Shown here in pieces: positions 52,873-61,389 of a stretch of DNA of 64,000 bases (positions are counted from its first letter, which is position 1; every line of letters begins with the position of its first letter). The stretch is from Mycobacterium seoulense. GTDB lineage: Bacteria > Actinomycetota > Actinomycetes > Mycobacteriales > Mycobacteriaceae. The translations under genes and the position numbers were made by a program. The stretch covers positions 1,426,001-1,490,000 of the forward strand of contig NZ_AP022582.1 in assembly GCF_010731595.1 (NCBI RefSeq), in the 5' to 3' direction. The notes under the pieces were generated by a model. It had not been told where the DNA came from, made no database searches, and saw only the letters and a list, made by a program, of their open reading frames with translations.

Positions 52873-53853
52873 TCACACCGGGAACTTGATCGGGGTCGCG
52901 TACACGTCGGAGTCCAGCTCGTCGATCGACGGGGTATCCGCGCCCATCACGGTGCGCAGCGCCGCTTCGACCGCCGCCACCGCCTGGGCGTCGATGCGGT
53001 CGAGGTCGTCCCCCGCGCAGATGCCGGAGTCGGCAAGGTGGTCGCGGAACCGGGGGACCGGGTCGGCGTCCATCGCGGCGGCCAGCTGCTCCTTGGGGAT
53101 GTAGGGCATCCGGTCGCCGAAGTAGTGGCCCCGGAACCGGAACGTCACACATTCGATGAACGTGGGCCCCTCGCCGGCGCGGGCCCGTCGCAGCGCGTCG
53201 TCGAGCGCCGACTTGACCGCCAGCGGGTCGTTGCCGTCGACGCGCACTCCCGGCATGCCGTAGCCCGCCGCCCGGTCGGCGACGTGTTCGAGCTTCATCG
53301 TGTCGGCGGTCGGCGTCATTTCGGCGTACAGGTTGTTCTGGCAGACGAACACCACCGGCAGGTCCCACAGCGCGGCCATGTTCGCCGCCTCGTGGAAGGA
53401 CCCGGTGTTGGTGGCACCGTCGCCGAAGCTGACCACCGTGACGCGATCGGAGCCCTTGCGTTTGGCGGCCATGGCCAATCCCACCGCCACCGGCGGACCG
53501 GCCCCGACGATCCCGGTCGAAAGCATCACGCCCCTACCGGGATTGGCGATGTGCATGGTGCCGCCCTTGCCGCGACTCGCGCCCACGGTGCGGCCCATCA
53601 TCTCGCCGTAGATCTCCTCCAGGGGGACGCCTTTGCCGATGAGGTCGTGCAGGCCGCGGTAGGTGGTCACCAACTGGTCGTCGTCCCGCAGGGCGACGCC
53701 CATCGCCGCGGCGATGGCCTCCTGGCCGCGCGAGGGCCAGTACACGCACATGAACTCGCCGGTGCCAATGCCTTTGGACAGCCGGTCGTCGGCCGCCTTC
53801 ATGAGCACCATCAGCTCGTACAGGCGGCGCTCGACGTCCGGGCCGTCGTTCAT
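52873..53853 (-). CDS. 2-oxoacid/acetoin dehydrogenase-type E1 alpha subunit
   Basis: A 326-aa thiamine-diphosphate enzyme subunit. The ThDP/Mg motif is FGDGATNTGSFHEAANMAAL (GDG at residues 144-146), ending in VVFVCQNN. Also seen are the activation segment SRGKGGTMHI and FRGHYFGDR near the phosphorylation-loop position. It lies 4 bp after the SDR stop and 2 bp before the E1-beta start. The operon has no E2 or E3, so this may be an acyloin-cleaving type rather than a classical oxoacid complex. Confidence 0.9.
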   Translation of the reverse strand: MNDGPDVERRLYELMVLMKAADDRLSKGIGTGEFMCVYWPSRGQEAIAAAMGVALRDDDQLVTTYRGLHDLIGKGVPLEEIYGEMMGRTVGASRGKGGTMHIANPGRGVMLSTGIVGAGPPVAVGLAMAAKRKGSDRVTVVSFGDGATNTGSFHEAANMAALWDLPVVFVCQNNLYAEMTPTADTMKLEHVADRAAGYGMPGVRVDGNDPLAVKSALDDALRRARAGEGPTFIECVTFRFRGHYFGDRMPYIPKEQLAAAMDADPVPRFRDHLADSGICAGDDLDRIDAQAVAAVEAALRTVMGADTPSIDELDSDVYATPIKFPV

Positions 53854-53857
53854 GCGA

Positions 53858-54721
53858 TCACGCACCCGACCATGGCTTGACCTTGAGGAAGCCGCCACCG
53901 TCGACGCGGAGCTGCTGCCCGGTGATATAGCGCGCCGCGTCGGAGGCGAGGAAAAGCACCGCCTCGCTGATGTCCTCGGGTTCGACGTAGGGGATCGGCA
54001 TCGCCTGCACGAGCGGGAAGACGGGTTCGGCATCCTCGCGGGTCGGATCCTTCAGGTCCGGGCGGAACGCCCGATACATCGGCGGGCTGTGCAGCATGTC
54101 GGTGTTGACGTTGGTGGGGTGCACCGCGTTCATCCGGATGGAGAACCTGGCGAGCGCCAGGGCGAAATCGTTGACGTAGTGCGCGGCAGCCAGTTTCGCG
54201 AAGGCATACCCGGCCCCGCCGGGGCCGCCGTCGATGCCCGTGGTGTTCATCGAGGACATGAACGCGGCGTTGGAGCCGATCACGATGATCGACGCGCCGG
54301 CGTGCAGATGCTTGAGGCTCGCGTGCACCAGGTTCAGCACGCCGAGCAGGTCCACGTCCACGGCGTCGGCGAAGGCCTGCGGCGGCAGGCCCGCGGTGAG
54401 CGGGCAGATGCCGGCATTGGCGACGACGACGTCGAGGTGCCCCAACTCGGCGACGCCCTGATCGATCGCCGCCAACAGCGCCGCGCGATCGCGGACGTCG
54501 GCGACGGCGGTGAACGCGCGCTGCCCCTCCTTCTCCACCAGCCGGGCCGTCTCGTCCAGGTCCTCCCGCCGGGCCAGCGGATACTCGTTGGTCTCGATGT
54601 CGGCGCACAGGTCCACCGCGATGATGTCCGCCCCTTCGGCGGCCAGCATCCGCGCATGCGAACGGCCCTGACCGCGCGCGGCGCCACTGATGACGGCCAC
54701 CTTGCCCGTTACCCTGCCCAT
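53858..54721 (-). CDS. Mycofactocin-coupled SDR family oxidoreductase
   Basis: A 287-aa SDR with the GAARGQGRSHARMLAAEGAD cofactor loop and the post-strand insert (DLCADIETNEYPLARREDLD) that mark mycofactocin-dependent SDRs. The active site is IVIGSNAAF and YAFAK (YxxxK kept; the Ser is followed by Asn rather than Ser). It is first in the eight-gene operon and shares subfamily with the SDR at 17741-18577. It would oxidise a pathway alcohol with non-exchangeable NAD. Confidence 0.88.
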   Translation of the reverse strand: MGRVTGKVAVISGAARGQGRSHARMLAAEGADIIAVDLCADIETNEYPLARREDLDETARLVEKEGQRAFTAVADVRDRAALLAAIDQGVAELGHLDVVVANAGICPLTAGLPPQAFADAVDVDLLGVLNLVHASLKHLHAGASIIVIGSNAAFMSSMNTTGIDGGPGGAGYAFAKLAAAHYVNDFALALARFSIRMNAVHPTNVNTDMLHSPPMYRAFRPDLKDPTREDAEPVFPLVQAMPIPYVEPEDISEAVLFLASDAARYITGQQLRVDGGGFLKVKPWSGA

Positions 54722-54883
54722 CGCCCGTCCTCCGTCCGTGTATTCAGTTCGGGGAATGAATCGGCCGGGCCGCCGCCGTGCGTACGGCGCGCGGTGACGG
54801 ATGTCGGAATCGGGCCGACGGTCGGATCCATCGCATCTCTTCCAGGAAAACAGCGCTGACCTGCAGCTGGGCTACCACTACGC

Positions 54884-54911
54884 CCTAGACTAGCTAGAAT
54901 ATCTAAAATAG
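54884..54911. promoter_or_regulatory. A/T-rich, CTAG-containing control site between divergent units
   Basis: A 28-bp tract holding CTAGACTAGCTAG followed by AATATCTAAAATAG; TAGA-ATA-TCTA is a short palindrome within it. It lies in the 222-bp gap between the SDR-led operon (minus) and the CoA-transferase (plus), about 33 bp before the latter. CTAG is rare in such GC-rich DNA, so three copies close together stand out. No regulator gene is adjacent. Confidence 0.45.
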
Positions 54912-54943
54912 CAAGGAATGGCGGGGCGACCGAGGGAGTGGCG

Positions 54944-56176
54944 ATGTCCGGCGTACGCGGTGGTGTCCTCGAGGGGGTGCGGGTGGTCGAGTTGGCCTCG
55001 TGGACCTATGTGCCCTCGGCCGGTGCGGCCCTGGCGGACTGGGGCGCCGACGTGATCAAGGTGGAAGGGGTCGCCTCGGGTGATCCGGGGCGCGCGTTGG
55101 TGGTCGGCGGGTTCACCCGGCAGGCGGCCCGCCCGGACGCCGACTTCATCCTCGAGTTGGGCAACCGCGGTAAGCGCAGCATCGCCATCGACATCAAATC
55201 CGACACCGGTCGCGAACTGTTCGGCCGCCTGTTGGCCAGTGCCGATGTGTTGCTTACCAATTGGCTGCCGGGCGCCCTGGAACGGGCCCGGCTGACGGTG
55301 GACGACATCCGCTCGTTCAACCCGAAAATCATCATCGCGCGCGGCACCGGGCTGGGAGTGCGGGGTCCGGACCGCGACCGCGGCGGGTTCGACGCGGCCA
55401 CATACCTCGCGCGGGGCGGCGTCGCGTACACGCTCACGCCGTTCGGCACCGATACGCCCGCCGTGCAAGGCCCGGGATTCGGCGACCTGCAGGCCGGGGC
55501 GACGCTCGCCGGGGGAGTATGCGCCGCGCTGTTTCATCGCGAACGCACCGGTGAACCGACGATCGTCGACTCCTCGCTGCTGGCCCAGGCGATGTGGGCG
55601 ATAGCGCCGTCCATCTCGGCGGCCGATTTCTTCGACATCGACGGGATCCCCGGCGCGCCGCCCGGATTGGCCATCAACCCGCTTGTCAACAGGTACAAGA
55701 CCCGCGACGGCCGGTGGATCCAGCTGGTCTTCCTGCAACCCGACAAGTTCTGGGCAGGCTTCTGCACACGCATGGGCCTGGCCGAGCTGGCCACCGATGA
55801 GCGATTCGTGCCGTCGAGCAACTTGATCGCCAACGCCGCGGTGGCCACCGAGATCCTGACCGACGTTTTCGCCCGGCACGACCTCGCCCACTGGCAGAAG
55901 GCGCTCGAAGACGAACCCGGCGTGTGGGGTGCTCTGGCGACGCCGCGGGAGACCCTCAACGATCCGCAGGTCGAACCCAACGGATACGTGGTGACCAACG
56001 TCGACGACCATGGCGAGAAGTACCGGATCGTCGCCGCGCCCGTGCAGTTCGACGAGACTCCGCCGGCGCCCGCGCGTGCGCCGGAACACGGCCAGCACAC
56101 GGAGGAGATCCTGCTGGAACTCGACGTCGACTGGGACGACATCGCCAGGGCGAAGGATCTCAAGGCGATTCTGTAG
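54944..56176 (+). CDS. CaiB/BaiF (family III) CoA-transferase
   Basis: A 410-aa single-domain CoA-transferase: LEGVRVVELASWTYVPSAGA, GADVIKVE, RGKRSIAIDIKS, and the nucleophilic Asp in GFGDLQAGATLAGG. ATG 54944 has GAGGGAG directly upstream; GTG 54938 lies inside that site. It is divergent from the E1/Rieske/KstD operon and probably supplies CoA activation for it, in parallel with the ligase at 49184-50719. Confidence 0.88.
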   Translation: MSGVRGGVLEGVRVVELASWTYVPSAGAALADWGADVIKVEGVASGDPGRALVVGGFTRQAARPDADFILELGNRGKRSIAIDIKSDTGRELFGRLLASADVLLTNWLPGALERARLTVDDIRSFNPKIIIARGTGLGVRGPDRDRGGFDAATYLARGGVAYTLTPFGTDTPAVQGPGFGDLQAGATLAGGVCAALFHRERTGEPTIVDSSLLAQAMWAIAPSISAADFFDIDGIPGAPPGLAINPLVNRYKTRDGRWIQLVFLQPDKFWAGFCTRMGLAELATDERFVPSSNLIANAAVATEILTDVFARHDLAHWQKALEDEPGVWGALATPRETLNDPQVEPNGYVVTNVDDHGEKYRIVAAPVQFDETPPAPARAPEHGQHTEEILLELDVDWDDIARAKDLKAIL

Positions 56177-56292
56177 GGGCCCGGCGGGCAGTCGACCAAA
56201 GCCGTCATCTGTGGGGACCAAAGTCATCGACTGCCGACTACCCGATGACCTGGGGCGCCGGCAGTCGTACGTTCAGTGCGAGGAGCACAGAC

Positions 56293-57657
56293 ATGACTGC
56301 ATTTATGCGCGCCAGTGACGCATTCACCTGGGCAATGGAAAGCGACCCACGGCTGCGATCGACCGTGGTCAGTGTCGTCCTGCTGGACCGATCCCCGGAC
56401 TGGGACGAAGTCCGCAAACGATTCGACCTGATCAGCCGCAAACTGCCCATGTTCAGGCAGCGCGTGGTGCCGTCACCGCCACCGGCCCCGCCGCGGTGGG
56501 AGCACTACCGGGACTTCGACCTGGATTACCACCTGCGGCGAGCGACCATCTCCGGTCCCGGCACCCTCGACGACGTGCTCGAGATGGCACGCGTGGCCGA
56601 GATGCAGGATTTCGATCGGGCCCGCGCCCTGTGGGAAACGACGTTCATCGACGGCCTGGAAAACGATGGCGCCGCACTGATCTGCAAGTTCCACCACGCG
56701 CTCACCGACGGAGTCGGCGGGGTCCAGATCGCGATGCACCTGTTCGATCTGTCCGAAGACCTCTACCCCATCGAACCCCTGCCGCCGGAGCCGGAGGTCG
56801 CGGGACCGGCGCTACTGGGGGGCTACCGCGATGCCGCGCGCTACGACGCCGGCCTGCTCAACACCGCCCTGGCCGGCGCGGCCTCCCGGGTGCCACGGTT
56901 GATGTACGAGGGGGTACGGCGTCCCGTCGCCACCATCCGGTCCGCGGCGAGCACGGCGGCATCGGTCTATCGGACCGTCCGGCCGATAAGCCGGCCCGGT
57001 TCGCCGCTGGCAACCGACCGCGGCCTGATTCGACGTCTCGGGGTGCATCAGGTGCCGACGCGTCCGCTTCGCGAAGCGGCGCACCGCGGCGGTGGGGCGT
57101 TGAACGACGCTTTCGTCGCCGGGGTCGCGGGTGGATTGCGTCTCTACCACGAAAAGCACGGTGTGGCGGTGGGCGACCTGCACATCACGATGCCGATCAG
57201 CCTGCGCACCCAGGATGACGGTATCGGCGGGAACCGGATCACCCTGATGCGCTTCGACGTGCCCGTCGGGGAGGTAGACCCGGCAAAGCGAATCGCGGCG
57301 ATACGGCAGCGCACCGCGGCGGTGCGCAACGAAAGATCGCTGCCCTACACGCAATTGATCGCCGGCGTCCTCAATCTCGCGCCCCGGTGGTACATCGGCT
57401 CCGTCCTGCGCCACGTCGATTTCGTGGCCAGCGACGTGCCCGGCGTTCCGGTGCCTGTTTTTCTGGGCGGCGCCGCGGTTCGCGCACAATACGCTTTCGG
57501 CCCCACCATCGGTTCGGCCGTCAACGTCACACTTCTCACGTACGTGGACACCTGCGGGCTCGGCATGAACATCGACACCACCGCCATCCCCGACTACGAC
57601 GTCTTCCACGACGCCATCGCCGCCGGCTTCGACGAAATACTGGCGCTGGCAACCTAA
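56293..57657 (+). CDS. WS/DGAT family wax ester synthase/diacylglycerol acyltransferase
   Basis: A 454-aa acyltransferase with the active-site HHALTDG (residues 134-140) and the family features ALWETTFIDGLENDGAALI, ALNDAFVAGVAGGLRLY, NRITLMRFDVPV and DVPGVPVPVFLGGA. It makes triacylglycerol or wax esters from acyl-CoA. Mycobacteria carry many paralogues (Tgs-like). ATG 56293 follows GAGGAG. It lies 116 bp after the CoA-transferase and may be separately transcribed. Confidence 0.92.
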   Translation: MTAFMRASDAFTWAMESDPRLRSTVVSVVLLDRSPDWDEVRKRFDLISRKLPMFRQRVVPSPPPAPPRWEHYRDFDLDYHLRRATISGPGTLDDVLEMARVAEMQDFDRARALWETTFIDGLENDGAALICKFHHALTDGVGGVQIAMHLFDLSEDLYPIEPLPPEPEVAGPALLGGYRDAARYDAGLLNTALAGAASRVPRLMYEGVRRPVATIRSAASTAASVYRTVRPISRPGSPLATDRGLIRRLGVHQVPTRPLREAAHRGGGALNDAFVAGVAGGLRLYHEKHGVAVGDLHITMPISLRTQDDGIGGNRITLMRFDVPVGEVDPAKRIAAIRQRTAAVRNERSLPYTQLIAGVLNLAPRWYIGSVLRHVDFVASDVPGVPVPVFLGGAAVRAQYAFGPTIGSAVNVTLLTYVDTCGLGMNIDTTAIPDYDVFHDAIAAGFDEILALAT

Positions 57658-57901
57658 TTCGAAGCTAGCGGGCTCCAGCATGGACAGAGATGATGCGGGA
57701 GTTCTTGATTAGCAGCCGATTCCGAAACGGTCACAGGGATGTATCAATCATGGCGGCGCTCTGGCACAACGCGACCAATCGACAAATCATGGCACAGGGC
57801 GCCTTTGAGGTTTGCGGCCGCGACGATGCGTAGCGCAGGAATTCCTCGTCCGCTATGAGCAGTGGCGGATTCACGACGGCGCTGCAGGAGGTATCCACAG
57901 C

Positions 57902-58189
57902 ATGACGACGAACTGGGTCCCCGCCCAGACTTCGTGTGGCCCGCATTCCGGTCGCATCCTCGACACCGCGCGGGGCATTCTCATCGGGCTCCGCCGGTGC
58001 CCGTCCGAAGCCGCCCTGGACGAACTGCACAACGCGGCCCTGCGGCACAAGGTGCCGGTGTTCGCGATGGCCTGGGCGCTGGTACACCTGGCCGGCGACG
58101 GCGAGAAGACACCGAGTTTCACCGATGCGCAGTCCGCGGCCCGGCACGAATGGGGCCCGTTGTTCTCCTCCGCCGCAGTGTCCTGTTGA
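57902..58189 (+). CDS. ANTAR-domain RNA-binding regulator
   Basis: A 95-aa protein that is essentially one ANTAR domain: ILDTARGILIGLRRCPSEAA, ALDELHNAALRHKVPVFAMA, then WALVHLAG. ANTAR proteins bind paired hexaloop hairpins in RNA to prevent termination. There is no receiver, GAF or kinase-linked domain, so an input partner must be separate. The 244 bp upstream hold no gene. ATG 57902 follows GGAGG. Target RNAs are unknown. Confidence 0.8.
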   Translation: MTTNWVPAQTSCGPHSGRILDTARGILIGLRRCPSEAALDELHNAALRHKVPVFAMAWALVHLAGDGEKTPSFTDAQSAARHEWGPLFSSAAVSC

Positions 58190-58409
58190 GCGAACACCGA
58201 GACGTTGGGACGGCCGAGCTTTCGAGGGGTAACCCGGCCGTCCCCAACTCCAACCCGATCGATACCCGCGCGCGTTCGGCGGGTCATGCCGGGGCGCTGA
58301 GGCTGAAATGGCCGACGCGGGGGCGGTTCCTCCGGCGTCGGCGCAGGGGTCGCTTGCCGACGCCGTCCGGACCCGAAATCGACTACGGAATCAACCTGGT
58401 CCGATGAGG

Positions 58410-59156
58410 CTAACGCGCCCAGGCCGGCGATTCGGCCGCCGCGTGCAACGCGGCGACGATGCGCTGTTCCTTCTCGAGGAAACGTTCCGTCGGTGCCGGC
58501 ACCGAGATAGCGACCAGGTTGTCGCCCATGGTGCGTCGTGCGACCGCGGCCGCCGAGATGCCCGGGGTGTGTTCATCGCGGTCGAAAGCTATTCCGGTGC
58601 GCCGTATTTCGGCGATCTCGGCGCGGAGCCGCTCGCGGGCCTCGGAACCCAGGCGGGAGATCACCGCGTTGGCCTCGCCCTCCTCGAGGGCCGCGAGGGC
58701 CGCCTTGCCGTTGGCGGTCGACTCCATCGGAAACCGGACACCGACGGCCGAGACGGCGCGAAGGCGATGCGACGATTCGATCTGGTCGACGAACCACATC
58801 CGCTGGCCCCGCAGCACCGAGAGGTCGACCGTCTCCCCGTCGGTCGCATACGCCACGCGCTCGATGGTTGGCCGGAAGACCGCCGCGATGTGCGCCCCGT
58901 CGGAATGGCCGAAGCCGAGTAACCGGTCGCCCAGCGAAAAACGCCCCTGCGTATCGACACTGGCCAGCCCCACCTCGACCAGGCCCACCAGCAGCCGGCG
59001 GGCCGTCGACTTGGCCAACCCCAGCCGCTCGCCGAGGTCGACCAGGCGCAGCCGCCCCGGCTCGGCGGCGATCTCGTCCAGCGCGGCGGCGGCGCGCCGT
59101 AACACCTGGATGCCTTCGTCGCGACCAGTTGGAAGATTCTCCCCCGGAGACGGCAT
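58410..59156 (-). CDS. IclR family transcriptional regulator
   Basis: A 248-aa IclR protein: winged helix IQVLRRAAAALDEIAAEPGR, LRLVDLGERLGLAKSTARRL and VDTQGRFSLGDRLLGFG, then the effector domain VRFPMESTANGKAALAAL and SAAAVARRTMGDNLVAISVP. ATG 59156 is chosen because TATAGT lies 6 nt upstream (leaderless). It is divergent from the BBE-like oxidase and PhlG-like hydrolase genes and is their probable regulator; IclR proteins usually sense aromatic or small organic acids. Confidence 0.87.
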   Translation of the reverse strand: MPSPGENLPTGRDEGIQVLRRAAAALDEIAAEPGRLRLVDLGERLGLAKSTARRLLVGLVEVGLASVDTQGRFSLGDRLLGFGHSDGAHIAAVFRPTIERVAYATDGETVDLSVLRGQRMWFVDQIESSHRLRAVSAVGVRFPMESTANGKAALAALEEGEANAVISRLGSEARERLRAEIAEIRRTGIAFDRDEHTPGISAAAVARRTMGDNLVAISVPAPTERFLEKEQRIVAALHAAAESPAWAR

Positions 59157-59223
59157 TTGCCCACTATATTGTTCCGCATCGCGAATCACAAAGATCCGGA
59201 CTGCGAATCAAGGGAGACTGCAG

Positions 59224-60564
59224 ATGAGCGGGCTACCGACCGGGCGGCACCACTTCCGCGGCGACGACGGCTACGAGGCGGCCCGCCGCGGCACCGTGTG
59301 GCACCAACGGGTGCCGGAACGCTATCCCGAAGTGATCGTGCAGGCCGTCGATGCCGACGACATCGTCGCCGGCGTCCGCTACGCCACCGCTCACGGCCTG
59401 AAAGTCAGCATCGTCTCGGGCGGACACAGCTTCGCGGCCAGCCATCTGCGCGACGGCTCCGTTCTGCTCGACGTCAGCCGGCTCGACCACGTTTCCATCG
59501 ACACGGAAAAGCGCCTCGCCCGAGTGGGTCCGGGCAAGGGCGGCAGCCTTCTGATGGCCGAACTCGAGGCTCAGGGCCTGTTCTTTCCCGGCGGTCACTG
59601 CAAGGGCGTCTGCCTCGGCGGCTACCTGCTGCAGGGCGGGTATGGCTGGAACAGCCGCATTTTCGGCCCGGCCTGCGAGAGCGTCGTCGGCCTGGACGTC
59701 GTCACCGCCGACGGAGAACAGATCCACTGCGACGCCGGCAACAATGCCGACCTCTATTGGGCCGCCCGCGGTGCCGGTCCCGGCTTCTTCGCCGTCGTCA
59801 CGTCGTTCTACCTGAAGCTTTATCCGCGCCCCGGTGCCTGTGGCACCAGCGTCTACGTGTATCCGTTCGAGCTTGCCGACGAGGTCTTCACGTGGACCCG
59901 CGCGGTCAGCGCCGAGGTGGACCCCCGGGTCGAGCTGCAGGCCGTGGCCTCGCGCGGTGAGCCGAACATGGGCATCGATGCCCCCGTCATCTCGCTCGCA
60001 TCACCCGCGTTCGCGGATTCCGACGAGGAGGCCGAAAAGGCGCTCGCCCTCTTCGGCACCTGCCCGGCCGCCGACCGGGCACTGGTCAAAATTCCTTACC
60101 TGCCAACCGATCTGCCGACGTGGTATGACGTCGCGATGAGCCATTACCTGTCCGACCACCACTACGCGGTCGACAACATGTGGACGTCGGCGTCGGCTGA
60201 AGAGCTGCTGCCGGGCATCCGGACCATCCTGGACACGATGCCCCCGCACCCGGCGCACTTCCTGTGGCTGAACTGGGGACCGTGCCCTCCCCGCCAGGAC
60301 ATGGCCTACAGCATCGAAGGGGACATCTACCTGGCCCTCTACGGTTCGTGGAAGGACCCGGCCGACGAGGCGAAATACGCCGACTGGGCGCGGTCCAACA
60401 TGGCCGCGATGTCCGAATTCGCCATCGGGATTCAGCTCGCCGATGAGAACCTGGGCCAGCGCCCGGCGCGGTTCGCCAGCGACGCCGCCATGGCCAAGCT
60501 CGACCGCGTGCGCGCCGAGTACGACCCCGACGGCGTGTTCAACAGCTGGATGGGGCGACTCTGA
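59224..60564 (+). CDS. BBE-like FAD-linked oxidase
   Basis: A 446-aa flavoprotein of the berberine-bridge-enzyme/PCMH group. Bicovalent FAD attachment is suggested by His68 (SGGHSFAASHLRDGSVLLDV) and Cys126 (FPGGHCKGVCLGGYLLQGGY). The C-terminal BBE segment with YDPDGVFN is present. There is no signal peptide. It oxidises phenolic or alcohol substrates with O2. Its stop overlaps the PhlG-like ATG by one base, and an IclR gene lies 67 bp away on the other strand. Confidence 0.9.
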   Translation: MSGLPTGRHHFRGDDGYEAARRGTVWHQRVPERYPEVIVQAVDADDIVAGVRYATAHGLKVSIVSGGHSFAASHLRDGSVLLDVSRLDHVSIDTEKRLARVGPGKGGSLLMAELEAQGLFFPGGHCKGVCLGGYLLQGGYGWNSRIFGPACESVVGLDVVTADGEQIHCDAGNNADLYWAARGAGPGFFAVVTSFYLKLYPRPGACGTSVYVYPFELADEVFTWTRAVSAEVDPRVELQAVASRGEPNMGIDAPVISLASPAFADSDEEAEKALALFGTCPAADRALVKIPYLPTDLPTWYDVAMSHYLSDHHYAVDNMWTSASAEELLPGIRTILDTMPPHPAHFLWLNWGPCPPRQDMAYSIEGDIYLALYGSWKDPADEAKYADWARSNMAAMSEFAIGIQLADENLGQRPARFASDAAMAKLDRVRAEYDPDGVFNSWMGRL

Positions 60565-61373
60565 TGGTGGACGACCTTTATCTGGGCTATCGCGGCGACG
60601 ACGCCAGCACCCCGTTCGGCAAGTTCTTCACGCCCGAGATGGCGCCGCTGCCACGCCATGTCGTCGAGGCCCTGGAACACGGGCCGCAGGGCGCCATGGC
60701 GTTGTTGGCGTTCGATGACGCCGCGCGCATCGCCGCCGATGGCTACCAGCAGACCGAGAACGGCTACGGCGTGCTCGACGACGGCGGCTATCACGTGTCG
60801 GTGCGCACCGACATGCCCGGGGTCACGCCCGCGATGTGGTCCTGGTGGTTCGGCTGGCACGGCTGCGACACCCGCCGTTACAAGCTGTGGCATCCGCGGG
60901 CCCATCTGCACGCCGCCTGGAAAGACGGCGACGACGCCGGCCGCCGCGGCGCCCAGCGCTACATCGGCCGCTCGTCGTTGATCAGCGAGTACATCGGCTC
61001 GACGATGCTCAAGGGCGCAATCCAATTCGTCGATCCGGCGAGGATGGGCTGCCCGCCCGACAGTGACGGTGCGGTGGCGATCTGCGCCCGGCTGGGGTCC
61101 AGCGAGGCCCCGGTCGACGTCGGATGGTTCGTTCACCACGTCCGGTCGACCGCCAACGGGGCCGAGATGCGGTCGCGGTTCTGGATGGGCGGTCGGCACA
61201 TCGAGGTGCGCAACGTTCCCGGCGTCGCGTCGCGGGCGGTGCGCCCGATCGCGTCGCGGGTGCTGGGCGACGCGCAGTCCAGCGCTCGCAACCTGATGGT
61301 GCACTGCGCCCAGGAGATGAATCACCTGGCCGCGTTCCTGCCGGAACTCCACGAAGCCTTCGGCCACGAATAA
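60564..61373 (+). CDS. DAPG hydrolase (PhlG)-like C-C bond hydrolase
   Basis: A 269-aa protein resembling 2,4-diacetylphloroglucinol hydrolase, a Zn-dependent enzyme that removes an acetyl group from a ring carbon. The core reads MWSWWFGWHGCDTRRYKLWH. Candidate zinc ligands with PhlG-like spacing are His110 (LWHPRAH), Glu142 (ISEYIG), His247 and Glu251 (HCAQEMNH). It is cotranscribed with the BBE-like oxidase, so an oxidised phenolic or beta-diketone intermediate is a likely substrate. The specific substrate is unknown. Confidence 0.82.
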   Translation: MVDDLYLGYRGDDASTPFGKFFTPEMAPLPRHVVEALEHGPQGAMALLAFDDAARIAADGYQQTENGYGVLDDGGYHVSVRTDMPGVTPAMWSWWFGWHGCDTRRYKLWHPRAHLHAAWKDGDDAGRRGAQRYIGRSSLISEYIGSTMLKGAIQFVDPARMGCPPDSDGAVAICARLGSSEAPVDVGWFVHHVRSTANGAEMRSRFWMGGRHIEVRNVPGVASRAVRPIASRVLGDAQSSARNLMVHCAQEMNHLAAFLPELHEAFGHE

Positions 61374-61389
61374 GCGTCGGCGCGGGTCG

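Noticed and set aside
53663..54859. 398-codon plus-strand frame opposite the SDR and E1-alpha genes
   Set aside because: Antisense of two recognised enzymes; rich in Arg, His and Asp with no motif.
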